Shown: positions 23,141-29,021 of the stretch, piece by piece
Numbering within the stretch: position 1 is the stretch's first letter
Layout of the letters: every line of letters starts with the position of its first letter
Assembly: GCA_009746045.1 (NCBI GenBank)
Contig: RPFO01000209.1
Span: 1 to 29,021, forward strand
DNA: 29,021 nt
DNA from: Mesostigma viride
Taxonomy: Eukaryota; Streptophyta; Mesostigmatophyceae; Mesostigmatales; Mesostigmataceae
Direction: 5' to 3'
Program-made: the position numbers and the translations under genes
The notes under the pieces: model-generated
The model's input: the letters and a program-made list of their open reading frames with translations, nothing else
Database searches by the model: none
What the model was told of the DNA's origin: nothing

Positions 23141-23823
23141 CTAATAGATTGGTTACGTCGGATGGTGCCACACGAGACGAGGCCGAAGAGTATTTCGATG
23201 CTACAGAAGATAATGGTGATGGGGATGTTTTGGAACTTTCAGACATAGGTTTTGACCCTTATTCTTCACAACGTCTTTCAGACACGGCGAATTCTTTTCA
23301 TAGTGAAAGTCTCGCATCACGATCGGGTCATAACTGGTTGACAGATACGGCAACAAGTGACGAAACACTCGATCAGGGTCTGAAATACAAGTTGGACAAT
23401 CTTACGAGTAGGAGCGACCCAACGTTCGACCGGGATACTGCGCCAAAAAACGATACTGAACAGGATTCTTTTGAAATACTCGGTCGATCATTGCAATCGA
23501 AGGCACCCGGTAAACCTGTAGCAATCAGGACAGGTGGGGGGTTTTTGTATGGTCCACAAGCCAAGCCAGTTTATTCACGCAGGCCCGATGGGCCCATACT
23601 CGCATTTGGAAAAGGTTCTTTGACAGATCAGCGGGGTCAACGTGGCGCTACTGCAACATTGACGAGTGATACGGGTGATACAGTTACAAAGGATGAACCA
23701 CTCGCACTCCAACTCCAACAACGAATTTTTAGCGCTCGGCAAGCGTGGAATGACACGCCGACACTCGCAATGCCTGAATCTTCACAAAAACAGAGGTCGT
23801 TTCTTCCGCAAACCCCCCAGTAA
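22654..23823 (+). CDS. Second long gene, segment 2: 34-residue repeats then disordered region
   Basis: The first 170 codons are Gly/Ala/Asp-rich tandem repeats with GSPADGSAAKRGGDAAG and KEDGSLPEGAIV blocks. Then comes a Ser/Asp/Thr-rich acidic stretch with no recognised domain. The initiating codon given by the frame (GTG 22654) is not a real start. Confidence 0.55.
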   Translation: MVGGLSLKARSGSPADGSAAKRGDAAGATGGGKEDGSLPEGAIVGSPADGSAAKRGGDAAGATGGGKEDGSLPEGAIVGSPADGSAAKRGGDAAGGLGRGADGGVGAVASPEGAIGGSTADGSAAKGGGDAAGATGGGKEDGSLPEGAIVGSPADGSAAKRGPNRLVTSDGATRDEAEEYFDATEDNGDGDVLELSDIGFDPYSSQRLSDTANSFHSESLASRSGHNWLTDTATSDETLDQGLKYKLDNLTSRSDPTFDRDTAPKNDTEQDSFEILGRSLQSKAPGKPVAIRTGGGFLYGPQAKPVYSRRPDGPILAFGKGSLTDQRGQRGATATLTSDTGDTVTKDEPLALQLQQRIFSARQAWNDTPTLAMPESSQKQRSFLPQTPQ

Positions 23824-23861
23824 GACTGTTTGACACAGTAAATCAGGACAAAGATGAACGT

Positions 23862-24128
23862 TTGTGGCAAGGTATGGCAGGTGTGCACGCGCGTAAATCC
23901 AATCGCCCATTATCTGCGGACGGATATTTAAAGAGGGATCCAGAAACAACGAAATTAATGAGAAAAACTGTTCACTTTATCCCTTCAGGGTCATACGTCG
24001 GTCAGGGTCAAACGACATTGCCTACGGCCAGCGACACGGGTCGACTCGGCGCACCGATTGGGGGAGCGCATGAAGCGGCGGGGTCTTGGGATGGGAGCGT
24101 AGCTGAAGGGGTGAACCCAACCGAGTAG
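23862..24128 (+). CDS. Second long gene, segment 3
   Basis: The frame is open from about 23816, directly after the C6 tract. It carries a KSNRPLSADGYLKRD block and ends in Gly-rich sequence near the G4 tract. No domain recognised. Confidence 0.5.
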   Translation: MWQGMAGVHARKSNRPLSADGYLKRDPETTKLMRKTVHFIPSGSYVGQGQTTLPTASDTGRLGAPIGGAHEAAGSWDGSVAEGVNPTE

Positions 24129-24139
24129 ATCTTCCGACA

Positions 24140-25504
24140 GTGAATACAATTGTCAATACTGGCGCCACTACAAGCACGGCGGATGGAACCGGGTTGCCTC
24201 CACGTTTGTGGCATTTTCCCGCAACGACAGAAACGGGTAAACCCACACAAAGTGTGCAGTCACGAGCCCCCCTCCCCGTCCCGGATGTTCGGGACTCAAA
24301 CGCGCATGGAGTGCAGAATGAATCGCATGGTTCCTATGCCCGCGATGACGCGGTTCTCGATAATAGTACGGCATCAGATAAATTGCCGGTTGATGACAGT
24401 ATCCCTCTAGTAGGTAAGAATACGGCATCCGTTGCCTTGCCGTTTGATGACAGTAGCCACCTAGACCATTTGAGTCGCGTTTTCGGGGTTCTGGATAATA
24501 ATGCTTCAATGACCCCTGATGAATATTTAGTTAGAGACGTGATGCGACTGTTAAAGGATGTTTTTCTCCAGGACGTATCTAACTTCGACGAGACAAAAGG
24601 CGAGAACTATGTATTCGAAAATGTAAAGGATGTTCCCGTAGTGCGCCAGGAAATGTCAAAGAGAGAAATGGGCAGGATATTGGACTCTCGCATCGGCCTG
24701 GCTTTAAAGTTGGATGACATAAAAGAATACGAAAAAAGAGAAATGGAGAGCGCGGTTTTACAAAAATTCGACGAAATAAAGAAAAACGAGGATTTGAGTG
24801 ATATGGGAGTGGGTGAACTCCGAGAACTCTTAGAGAATCGCTCTCAGGGATCGTTATTACGAATTCGTGACAAGTATGACAAAGAAAGAAAGGCAACCGC
24901 CGAAAATTATATCTTAGATGCGTTGAAGTCCCAGTATGTTGGCGTACTTCCACTAAATGAATACTTAAATGTGCTGCGTTTTGCAAAATCCGCCAAACTA
25001 CCGCCATTTTTAGCAGGGGTGTCAGACAAAGACGTGTTCGACTCTATGGATTATGGCTTCGACATTCCACCCCCAGCGCCCCGAGATTCATCAAACCCCG
25101 TTATTGTCCCTCTTTCTGAACACGACGCAGTTTTTGAAGACGACGATAATGCAATGCACGGCACAGGCTTGTTGGATGGGCACTATCAAAACTTCGCTTC
25201 CTCAGTCTCACAATCAGAAGGTTTACATGATACGCCTGATCTCGACAGCTCTGATCAAATAGATTACGACCTTCTCGAACAATATGAATCTGATTTAGTA
25301 CCTAATCTTGAAGAGAAAGTGAAATGGCTCGCGTATGGTAACGTTATGCAAAAAGAAGCCCTAAACGATTTCGAAGAACACAACGATTTTTCACGATTGT
25401 ACAGTGGATGGGAGGCTGATGCAGATCGGATAAAAAGGGCACGCGAAGCCGCAATACCCTTAACTTTAAGACCCTCATATGCCGACATGATTAGACGGGG
25501 CTAA
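24140..25504 (+). CDS. Second long gene, segment 4: charged helical C-terminus, 454 codons
   Basis: The frame is open from just upstream of 24140. The first 120 codons are disordered and contain a short imperfect duplication (SDKLPVDDSIPLVGKNT / SVALPFDDSSHL). The rest is helical and Lys/Glu-rich (about 130-290), followed by an acidic segment and a final region ending LRPSYADMIRRG. The base composition is more AT-rich than the repeat part. No family recognised. Confidence 0.6.
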   Translation: MNTIVNTGATTSTADGTGLPPRLWHFPATTETGKPTQSVQSRAPLPVPDVRDSNAHGVQNESHGSYARDDAVLDNSTASDKLPVDDSIPLVGKNTASVALPFDDSSHLDHLSRVFGVLDNNASMTPDEYLVRDVMRLLKDVFLQDVSNFDETKGENYVFENVKDVPVVRQEMSKREMGRILDSRIGLALKLDDIKEYEKREMESAVLQKFDEIKKNEDLSDMGVGELRELLENRSQGSLLRIRDKYDKERKATAENYILDALKSQYVGVLPLNEYLNVLRFAKSAKLPPFLAGVSDKDVFDSMDYGFDIPPPAPRDSSNPVIVPLSEHDAVFEDDDNAMHGTGLLDGHYQNFASSVSQSEGLHDTPDLDSSDQIDYDLLEQYESDLVPNLEEKVKWLAYGNVMQKEALNDFEEHNDFSRLYSGWEADADRIKRAREAAIPLTLRPSYADMIRRG

Positions 25505-26057
25505 TGACAGCCGCTCGGAAGAACGCTAATCGGTAGGACGGAGGACCCGCGTCCGTTCTCCTCAACACGATATAGGTCAAAGTCTCGTCCGCCTGTGGCA
25601 GCGCGAGTCTCTCGCCGCTCACGGCGGCCCAGTTCTCCCCGTTACGGGCCTCGATGATCTTCTTTGCGGTGCGCACGTCCATGGGAAGGATCTGGTTCAT
25701 CGACTTCGGCTCCATCGGGACATTGTTTGACATCGAGGGTGCGGGGACGATCTCGATCACGTCGATCTTCCCGTCGGCAACGAGCACGCGGAGGTACGGC
25801 GGATCGTTCGAGCTCGTCTTCGCGTCCTTCCACCCGACCGTTTCGAAGTCCAACGTCTTTCTTCGGAACTCTTCGTTGGTCATGCGGGAAACGGGGGTGA
25901 TGTAGAACCCTTCAAACTCGGGGTCGATCTGGTCCGCGGGGAGCACGATCGCGGCCTTTTGTTGTGATGTTCTCAGGCGATACATCACGGCCCCTATAAC
26001 GAAGAGAGCGCCTACCACGGCGCAGGCGACCAACATTTTTTTCGCTCGCTCGTCCAT
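25491..26057 (-). CDS. Single-TM protein, 188 aa, likely virion membrane protein
   Basis: After MDERAKK there is one strong hydrophobic helix (about residues 8-26), then a soluble domain of about 150 residues with no recognised family. The short cytosolic end, single anchor and compact ectodomain resemble inner-membrane virion proteins of large DNA viruses; this is inference. The ATG at 26057 gives the signal-anchor arrangement, whereas the frame open to 26213 would prepend spacer. Its 3' end overlaps the convergent long gene by 14 bases, and it shares an AT-rich divergent spacer with the basic peptide at 26140. Confidence 0.65.
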   Translation of the reverse strand: MDERAKKMLVACAVVGALFVIGAVMYRLRTSQQKAAIVLPADQIDPEFEGFYITPVSRMTNEEFRRKTLDFETVGWKDAKTSSNDPPYLRVLVADGKIDVIEIVPAPSMSNNVPMEPKSMNQILPMDVRTAKKIIEARNGENWAAVSGERLALPQADETLTYIVLRRTDAGPPSYRLAFFRAAVISPV

Positions 26058-26139
26058 TCCACGCTCGCGCGGTATCCAACAAAGTAGTCGGCGGTAAAAA
26101 AAAATATCGAAAGGAGTGTATATACTCGTTTCGATCACA
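26058..26139. promoter_or_regulatory. AT-rich divergent promoter-like spacer
   Basis: Contains GATAT followed by nine T on the minus strand (26108-26096) and TATATACTCG on the plus strand upstream of the ATG at 26140. Confidence 0.4.
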
Positions 26140-26271
26140 ATGTTGCCAGCCAGGAGCAAGGTCACCGGGAGGTTCATCAAGCGCAGCCATGCCGGTCGCG
26201 CGCACCGCCGCAAGCGTTCGGGCCGGTCCCATCGTCCTCGTCAGCTGATGATGCCGTTCCAGGCCGTCTAG
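26140..26271 (+). CDS. 43-residue Arg/His/Lys-rich basic peptide
   Basis: ATG at 26140 to TAG at 26271. About 40% of residues are Arg, Lys or His, including an AHRRKRSGRSHRPRQ core, and the C-terminus is hydrophobic (LMMPFQAV). Small basic peptides of this kind condense genomes in some DNA viruses (for example adenovirus mu) and in sperm chromatin; the role here is inferred from composition only. It lies in a run of small genes with short spacers and its own upstream AT-rich sequence. Confidence 0.5.
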   Translation: MLPARSKVTGRFIKRSHAGRAHRRKRSGRSHRPRQLMMPFQAV

Positions 26272-26312
26272 TAAATATTTGTGTGCGTTATTATCATGAT
26301 AAAACGGTCGAT

Positions 26313-26708
26313 ATGAACGACGTTCCGAACACGACGGGGGCTCCCATATCGGTCCAGGCGGCGCCGGCGCAAGCATTAGACATCCAGCCTACGAAATTCG
26401 AGACGCCGACGTCCCTTATCCCCGCCGGTGGGTGGGGTGCGGACTTCGGCGTCCCTCTCGCCGTGGCCGCGCAGGCATTGAAGATGGCGGAGGCCCGCAA
26501 TCCGTTGATTTTGAGAGAGCAGCCGATCGAAATCGATCCGCGCGTCTCGAACATGTTTCGCCAGCGGTTCATTGGCATCGACGCGAGCAGAAAGCCGGGA
26601 GATCCTGTCCCGAGGCCCGCCGGACGGGGCGAGGGCGCGGCCGCGATCGGGAAGCGCATCGAAGAAGCGATCATCGCCATCGAGAAAAAAAGCGTGCGAA
26701 AAATCTAG
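26313..26708 (+). CDS. Unknown small protein, 131 aa
   Basis: Starts MNDVPNTTGAP at the ATG at 26313, preceded by GATAAAACGGTCGAT. The N-terminal 55 residues are Ala/Pro-rich. A helical C-terminus carries an MFRQRFIGID segment and ends in Lys. No family recognised. It belongs to the small-gene cluster and is followed by a gene with a similar leader 23 bases later. Confidence 0.6.
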   Translation: MNDVPNTTGAPISVQAAPAQALDIQPTKFETPTSLIPAGGWGADFGVPLAVAAQALKMAEARNPLILREQPIEIDPRVSNMFRQRFIGIDASRKPGDPVPRPAGRGEGAAAIGKRIEEAIIAIEKKSVRKI

Positions 26709-26731
26709 TCTTGTGATAGGTATATTGAGAA

Positions 26732-27124
26732 ATGAACGTCGACGACGGCAAACGGGTCGTGGACAAGTCGATCGTCCGAGGTTTGGTGTTCGCGCCGGGC
26801 GCGGGCAACCGCCGGGCCGCCAACAACCCAATCGACGCGCCGTATGAACGCGCGTTCATCGAAGTCGACCGGGAGGCGACGCCGTTCGTGTTGCCCGAGC
26901 GGGCCGCGGAAGCGCACAGGCGGATCCAGGGGGGGGAGCTGAAGACCATGATGGACAGGTCGGAAGAGCGCCTCGCGCTGGCCGAGTTGCTCGTGGAGGA
27001 GTCTGCCGCCCGCCGCGCGGCTCGGTTGGACAGAGAGAGGGGAAACGAGAAGGCGAGAGTCGGGAAGAAGAAGACGATCTTGTTCGGCGGCCAATACGAG
27101 GACTTGTACAACTTGTCGTGGTGA
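26732..27124 (+). CDS. Unknown small protein, 130 aa
   Basis: Starts MNVDDGKRVVDKS at the ATG at 26732. It is charged and helical, with Ala/Arg/Glu-rich helices (about 60-105) and an aromatic C-terminus (GGQYEDLYNLSW). Its leader (GATAGGTATATTGAGAA) resembles that of the preceding gene, and both start ATGAACG. It is convergent with the gene at 27142 (17-bp gap). No family recognised. Confidence 0.6.
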   Translation: MNVDDGKRVVDKSIVRGLVFAPGAGNRRAANNPIDAPYERAFIEVDREATPFVLPERAAEAHRRIQGGELKTMMDRSEERLALAELLVEESAARRAARLDRERGNEKARVGKKKTILFGGQYEDLYNLSW

Positions 27125-27141
27125 AGATCCTCGCCGTCTTT

Positions 27142-27633
27142 CTATCGGTGGGCCGCGACGATCTCGAACATCATGGCGAACAGCTCCCCGTTCAGGTCGA
27201 GCAGTTCCCTCGTGGGGGACGGGAGAGCGTAGAGTTCCACGTCGATGTCTGACGCGCTCGCGAGGTCGGGCGAGAACAGGACCGTGTCGTCCCTCTCGTT
27301 CATCGGGACGTACGTCTCGGTTCCGTTCGGCACAATGAAGAAGTGACCTCTGCCAGCGTACACCTGGGCCGGGTCCAGCGAGGACGCGGCTTGCGGGATG
27401 GCGGCGTGCACTTTGTTGATCTCGACCCCTCCGAGCTTGACGTACACGGCCGTGGAGAAAGGCGACGTCGCGGGCGTGGAGGCCCACATCAGCCGGCACG
27501 ACTTCACGCCGCGGATCGGGTGGGGGAGCCGGAAGTTCGTCTCTCCTTTCAAGTTGGTCCCCGTGACGAGCAGCTGGATCCTTTTGTCCCTGCTAGCGTG
27601 CGGGCGGGCTACCCCGTCGATGACGCAGTCCAT
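27142..27633 (-). CDS. Possible beta-rich capsid-associated (minor virion) protein, 163 aa
   Basis: The pattern of alternating strands fits a small jelly-roll-like virion protein. It has a central VYVKLGGVEINKV strand pair, then a FFIVPNGTETYVP segment and a C-terminal DIDVELYALP...LDLNGELFAMMFEIV block. It resembles the closing strands (an ending like F-x-G-x-x-F-x-L-x-I) seen in minor capsid or penton-like proteins of large and polinton-like viruses. This is weak pattern evidence only. Start at the ATG at 27633, preceded by AT-rich sequence with GATAT at 27660-27656. Confidence 0.55.
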   Translation of the reverse strand: MDCVIDGVARPHASRDKRIQLLVTGTNLKGETNFRLPHPIRGVKSCRLMWASTPATSPFSTAVYVKLGGVEINKVHAAIPQAASSLDPAQVYAGRGHFFIVPNGTETYVPMNERDDTVLFSPDLASASDIDVELYALPSPTRELLDLNGELFAMMFEIVAAHR

Positions 27634-27667
27634 TTACCATAACAAAAACATAATTATATCGGCACCG

Positions 27668-28096
27668 TCACCAGCTGGTCGTCGGGCGGTTGCGAGAAGA
27701 AATGACGAACCCGGCGCGTTCTTCCGCCGACGGAGTCGAGAGCGGCTCGTCGGACATCCGGTCGCACATGAGCAGGTTCTTGAGCTTGAGTACCTTGAGC
27801 GTGTCTTGCTGGATCCGGATGAGTTTCAGGAGAGTCGCCGAAAGCATGAGGAGGTTCGGCACCTCGGTGTGCCGGAGGTCCTCGGCGACGCGCTTGATGT
27901 AGTCGTTCTCGATGACCTTGTTTCTTTTCTGCTGACTCGTGGCGGAAGAATCCGAGTCGGAGTCTTCCTCGCCCATCCTCAGGATCGTTCCGGCGAGCTG
28001 CGACTCCGTGTCGAGCTTCTTCCTCCGGATCGTGTGAGACCGGTTCGTAAACCACCACGTCACGCACGCGGTGCAGGCTATCTTGAGAAGATCCAT
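27668..28096 (-). CDS. Unknown small protein with N-terminal hydrophobic segment, 142 aa
   Basis: Starts MDLLKIACTACVTWWFTNRS; residues 3-17 could be a short signal or membrane anchor. Next come an acidic Ser/Asp patch (about 43-53), a helix-rich central part (about 60-110) and a Ser-rich end. No family recognised. The leader contains GATATAAAAG at 28131-28122. It is in line with the gene at 27142 on the same strand. Confidence 0.6.
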   Translation of the reverse strand: MDLLKIACTACVTWWFTNRSHTIRRKKLDTESQLAGTILRMGEEDSDSDSSATSQQKRNKVIENDYIKRVAEDLRHTEVPNLLMLSATLLKLIRIQQDTLKVLKLKNLLMCDRMSDEPLSTPSAEERAGFVISSRNRPTTSW

Positions 28097-28141
28097 ACCC
28101 TTGTCGCGAGAGAGTTTGTCACTTTTATATCAGAAGATAAA

Positions 28142-28522
28142 TCACGCGTCGACCTCCGTGGACGAGCGTCCAAAATTCCACCAACGGCGAGTCTGTTTGG
28201 GCCGCGTGGAGTGGATGCTTTCGTGGAGACGGAGGTCTACTCGGACCCTGTCGCACGCGCGCTTGATGACTTTGAGAGTGTCCGAGTGGACGGGGTCGGA
28301 CCACACGGATTTGTATAGGAACAGCTCTCTTCGATAGCCCGGGAAGTCGGCCCCTGCGCAAATGAGCTGGCCGAGATCGGCGAGCCAAGCGGATACTTCG
28401 CAGACTTGGACGAGTACTTTCGCCTCCGTGTTAACGATGTCGATGGTACCGTTCCTGCACCGGACGTTCCGCTTGCCTCCGTACTCGTTATGCATAGCGG
28501 CGATGATGTCCTCTTCTTTCAT
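28142..28522 (-). CDS. PD-(D/E)XK nuclease-fold protein with lost active site, 126 aa
   Basis: The fold pattern fits the restriction-endonuclease-like family of giant viruses: G-x-IDIV (D28), then a strand, then a W-x(4)-GQ helix (W46, G51-Q52), then an F-P-x-x-R-x-x-LF strand (about 60-70). In active members the second strand reads E-V-K; here the aligned positions are Q39-V-C41, so both the Glu and Lys are replaced and catalysis is unlikely. A non-catalytic DNA-binding role is plausible. The ATG at 28522 (MKEEDIIAAM) is preferred to the upstream GTG at 28567. It is divergent from the Rieske gene. Confidence 0.6.
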   Translation of the reverse strand: MKEEDIIAAMHNEYGGKRNVRCRNGTIDIVNTEAKVLVQVCEVSAWLADLGQLICAGADFPGYRRELFLYKSVWSDPVHSDTLKVIKRACDRVRVDLRLHESIHSTRPKQTRRWWNFGRSSTEVDA

Positions 28523-28615
28523 TTGTAACGCCCCGCCGCGAATTTTTTCGGCGGCGAAACGCGACACGAGGATCGTTCAAAAAGGTGCATTTAAAGTCTG
28601 CGCAGGTAGGAAGCC
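28523..28615. promoter_or_regulatory. Divergent spacer with a CCGCCG / CGGCGG hairpin
   Basis: 93 bases. A six-base inverted repeat with an AATTTTTT-containing loop lies at about 28533-28554, and TTTAAAG at 28590-28596 lies 20 bases before the Rieske ATG. Confidence 0.4.
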
Positions 28616-29021
28616 ATGGCGTCCGCCGTGTTTTCTCGCGCCCTTGCGCACCCGCGAGGGCGGTGCGAGGCGAGCAGCGAGCATCCGGACAAGTGGGTGT
28701 GCGTGGGACGCAGGCCGACGGGGCCCAAGGTCACGAAGATCTACAACGAGGAGATCCTCCTATACAACCACCGGGAGAGGGACGAGACGCTGGCCGTCCG
28801 AAACGCGTGCCCCCACCGCGGCGCGCGTTTGTCCCACAACTGCCACGTGGAAGACGGATGCGTTCGTTGCGCGTATCATGGGAAGTATTGGGGCAAGCAG
28901 AACAACGGCGACAACTATCTCGAGGCCAAGGACGACAGCGAGCTCGTATGGGTGAACGCCGGGTTCGGGGACGGGGCGTCGCCTCCCCCGACGATGCCGG
29001 AGTTTTCCGAGCCGGGGTACA
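28616..29021 (+). CDS. Rieske [2Fe-2S] domain protein, 5' part (runs off the window)
   Basis: From the ATG at 28616 (the second base of a CCATGG context) the frame stays open for 135 codons to the window end. It contains the Rieske cluster motif C65-P-H67-x17-C85-A-Y-H88, in a NACPHRGARLSHNC / CAYHG arrangement typical of Rieske non-heme iron oxygenases rather than of cytochrome bc1 proteins. This part would hold the electron-transfer domain; the catalytic iron-binding domain lies beyond the window, so the substrate cannot be predicted. Such oxygenases hydroxylate aromatics, chlorophyll products or sterols in plants and bacteria. Confidence 0.8.
   Translation, partial: MASAVFSRALAHPRGRCEASSEHPDKWVCVGRRPTGPKVTKIYNEEILLYNHRERDETLAVRNACPHRGARLSHNCHVEDGCVRCAYHGKYWGKQNNGDNYLEAKDDSELVWVNAGFGDGASPPPTMPEFSEPGY

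Larger units (their letters stand above)
22344..25504 (+). other. Second long broken gene (about 1,053 codons) with 34-residue repeats
   Basis: Four plus-strand frames follow one another with continuous composition. Frame changes fall near 22680 (the first repeat unit lacks two bases relative to later units), at C6 (23813-23818, one base short) and probably at G4 (24108-24111, one base short). No other stops intervene. It ends 14 bases inside the convergent gene at 25491. Segments are listed separately. Confidence 0.55.

Noticed and set aside
22515-23246. Minus-strand Ser/Pro/Ala repeat frames across the 102-bp repeats
   Set aside because: Mirror of the plus-strand repeats; the plus frame connects to non-repetitive coding sequence on both sides.
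24168-25007. Minus-strand frames opposite segment 4 of the second long gene
   Set aside because: Arg/His/Pro/Leu-rich mirrors of a helical Lys/Glu-rich plus-strand product.

Overview
The window looks like part of a large double-stranded DNA virus of a protist (an NCLDV or 'giant virus'), either free or integrated in a host genome. The basis is dense intronless genes on both strands, short spacers, AATAAA signals near 3' ends, and gene families common in such viruses: a KilA-N/BRO-like protein, MYND finger, F-box, OTU protease, J domain, an inactivated PD-(D/E)XK domain and many small Cys/His zinc proteins. No hallmark gene (major capsid protein, DNA polymerase B, packaging ATPase) lies in the window, so the assignment is inference. 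I cannot separate a free virus from an endogenous copy; the Penelope-like reverse transcriptase remnant at the left edge and the MITE-like element would fit either.

Layout. 1-757: decayed reverse transcriptase ending in a perfect hairpin. 837-7144: two divergent pairs of GC-rich regulatory-looking genes (three-module zinc protein | MYND protein; acidic zinc protein | Q/A/P-rich protein). Each pair is driven from a 370-500 bp spacer carrying heat-shock-element-like arrays, inverted CCAAT boxes and a CCATAGCC motif. The pairs are separated by a 959-bp inverted-repeat element with a 52-bp tandem array. 7363-10454: J-domain zinc protein, KilA-N/BRO-like gene flanked by decayed copies of its own domain, and a frameshifted unknown gene with the same promoter motif. 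10722-15688: membrane proteins, a small protein with a CREST-hydrolase signature, and four genes starting with one shared Cys/His knuckle; one of these sits between 23-bp direct repeats like an inserted cassette. 15733-20642: a very long coiled-coil/polyproline gene ending in an OTU protease, broken at three homopolymers. 20663-22264: two plus-strand genes and a 35-residue zinc-knuckle minigene. 22344-25504: a second long broken gene with 34-residue repeats. 25491-28522: compact small genes resembling a virion/late cluster (a one-TM protein, a 43-residue basic peptide, a possible beta-rich capsid-associated protein, a dead nuclease fold). 28616-end: start of a Rieske [2Fe-2S] protein.

Working together (inference): the GC-rich zinc proteins with shared promoter modules look like one co-regulated, perhaps early, set. 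The F-box and OTU genes suggest manipulation of host ubiquitin signalling. The shared N-terminal zinc knuckle on otherwise unrelated proteins (J domain, F-box, unknown tails, and alone as a minigene) suggests a common targeting or nucleic-acid-binding tag and is the most unusual system here. Most functional calls rest on motif recognition by eye; no database search was possible.
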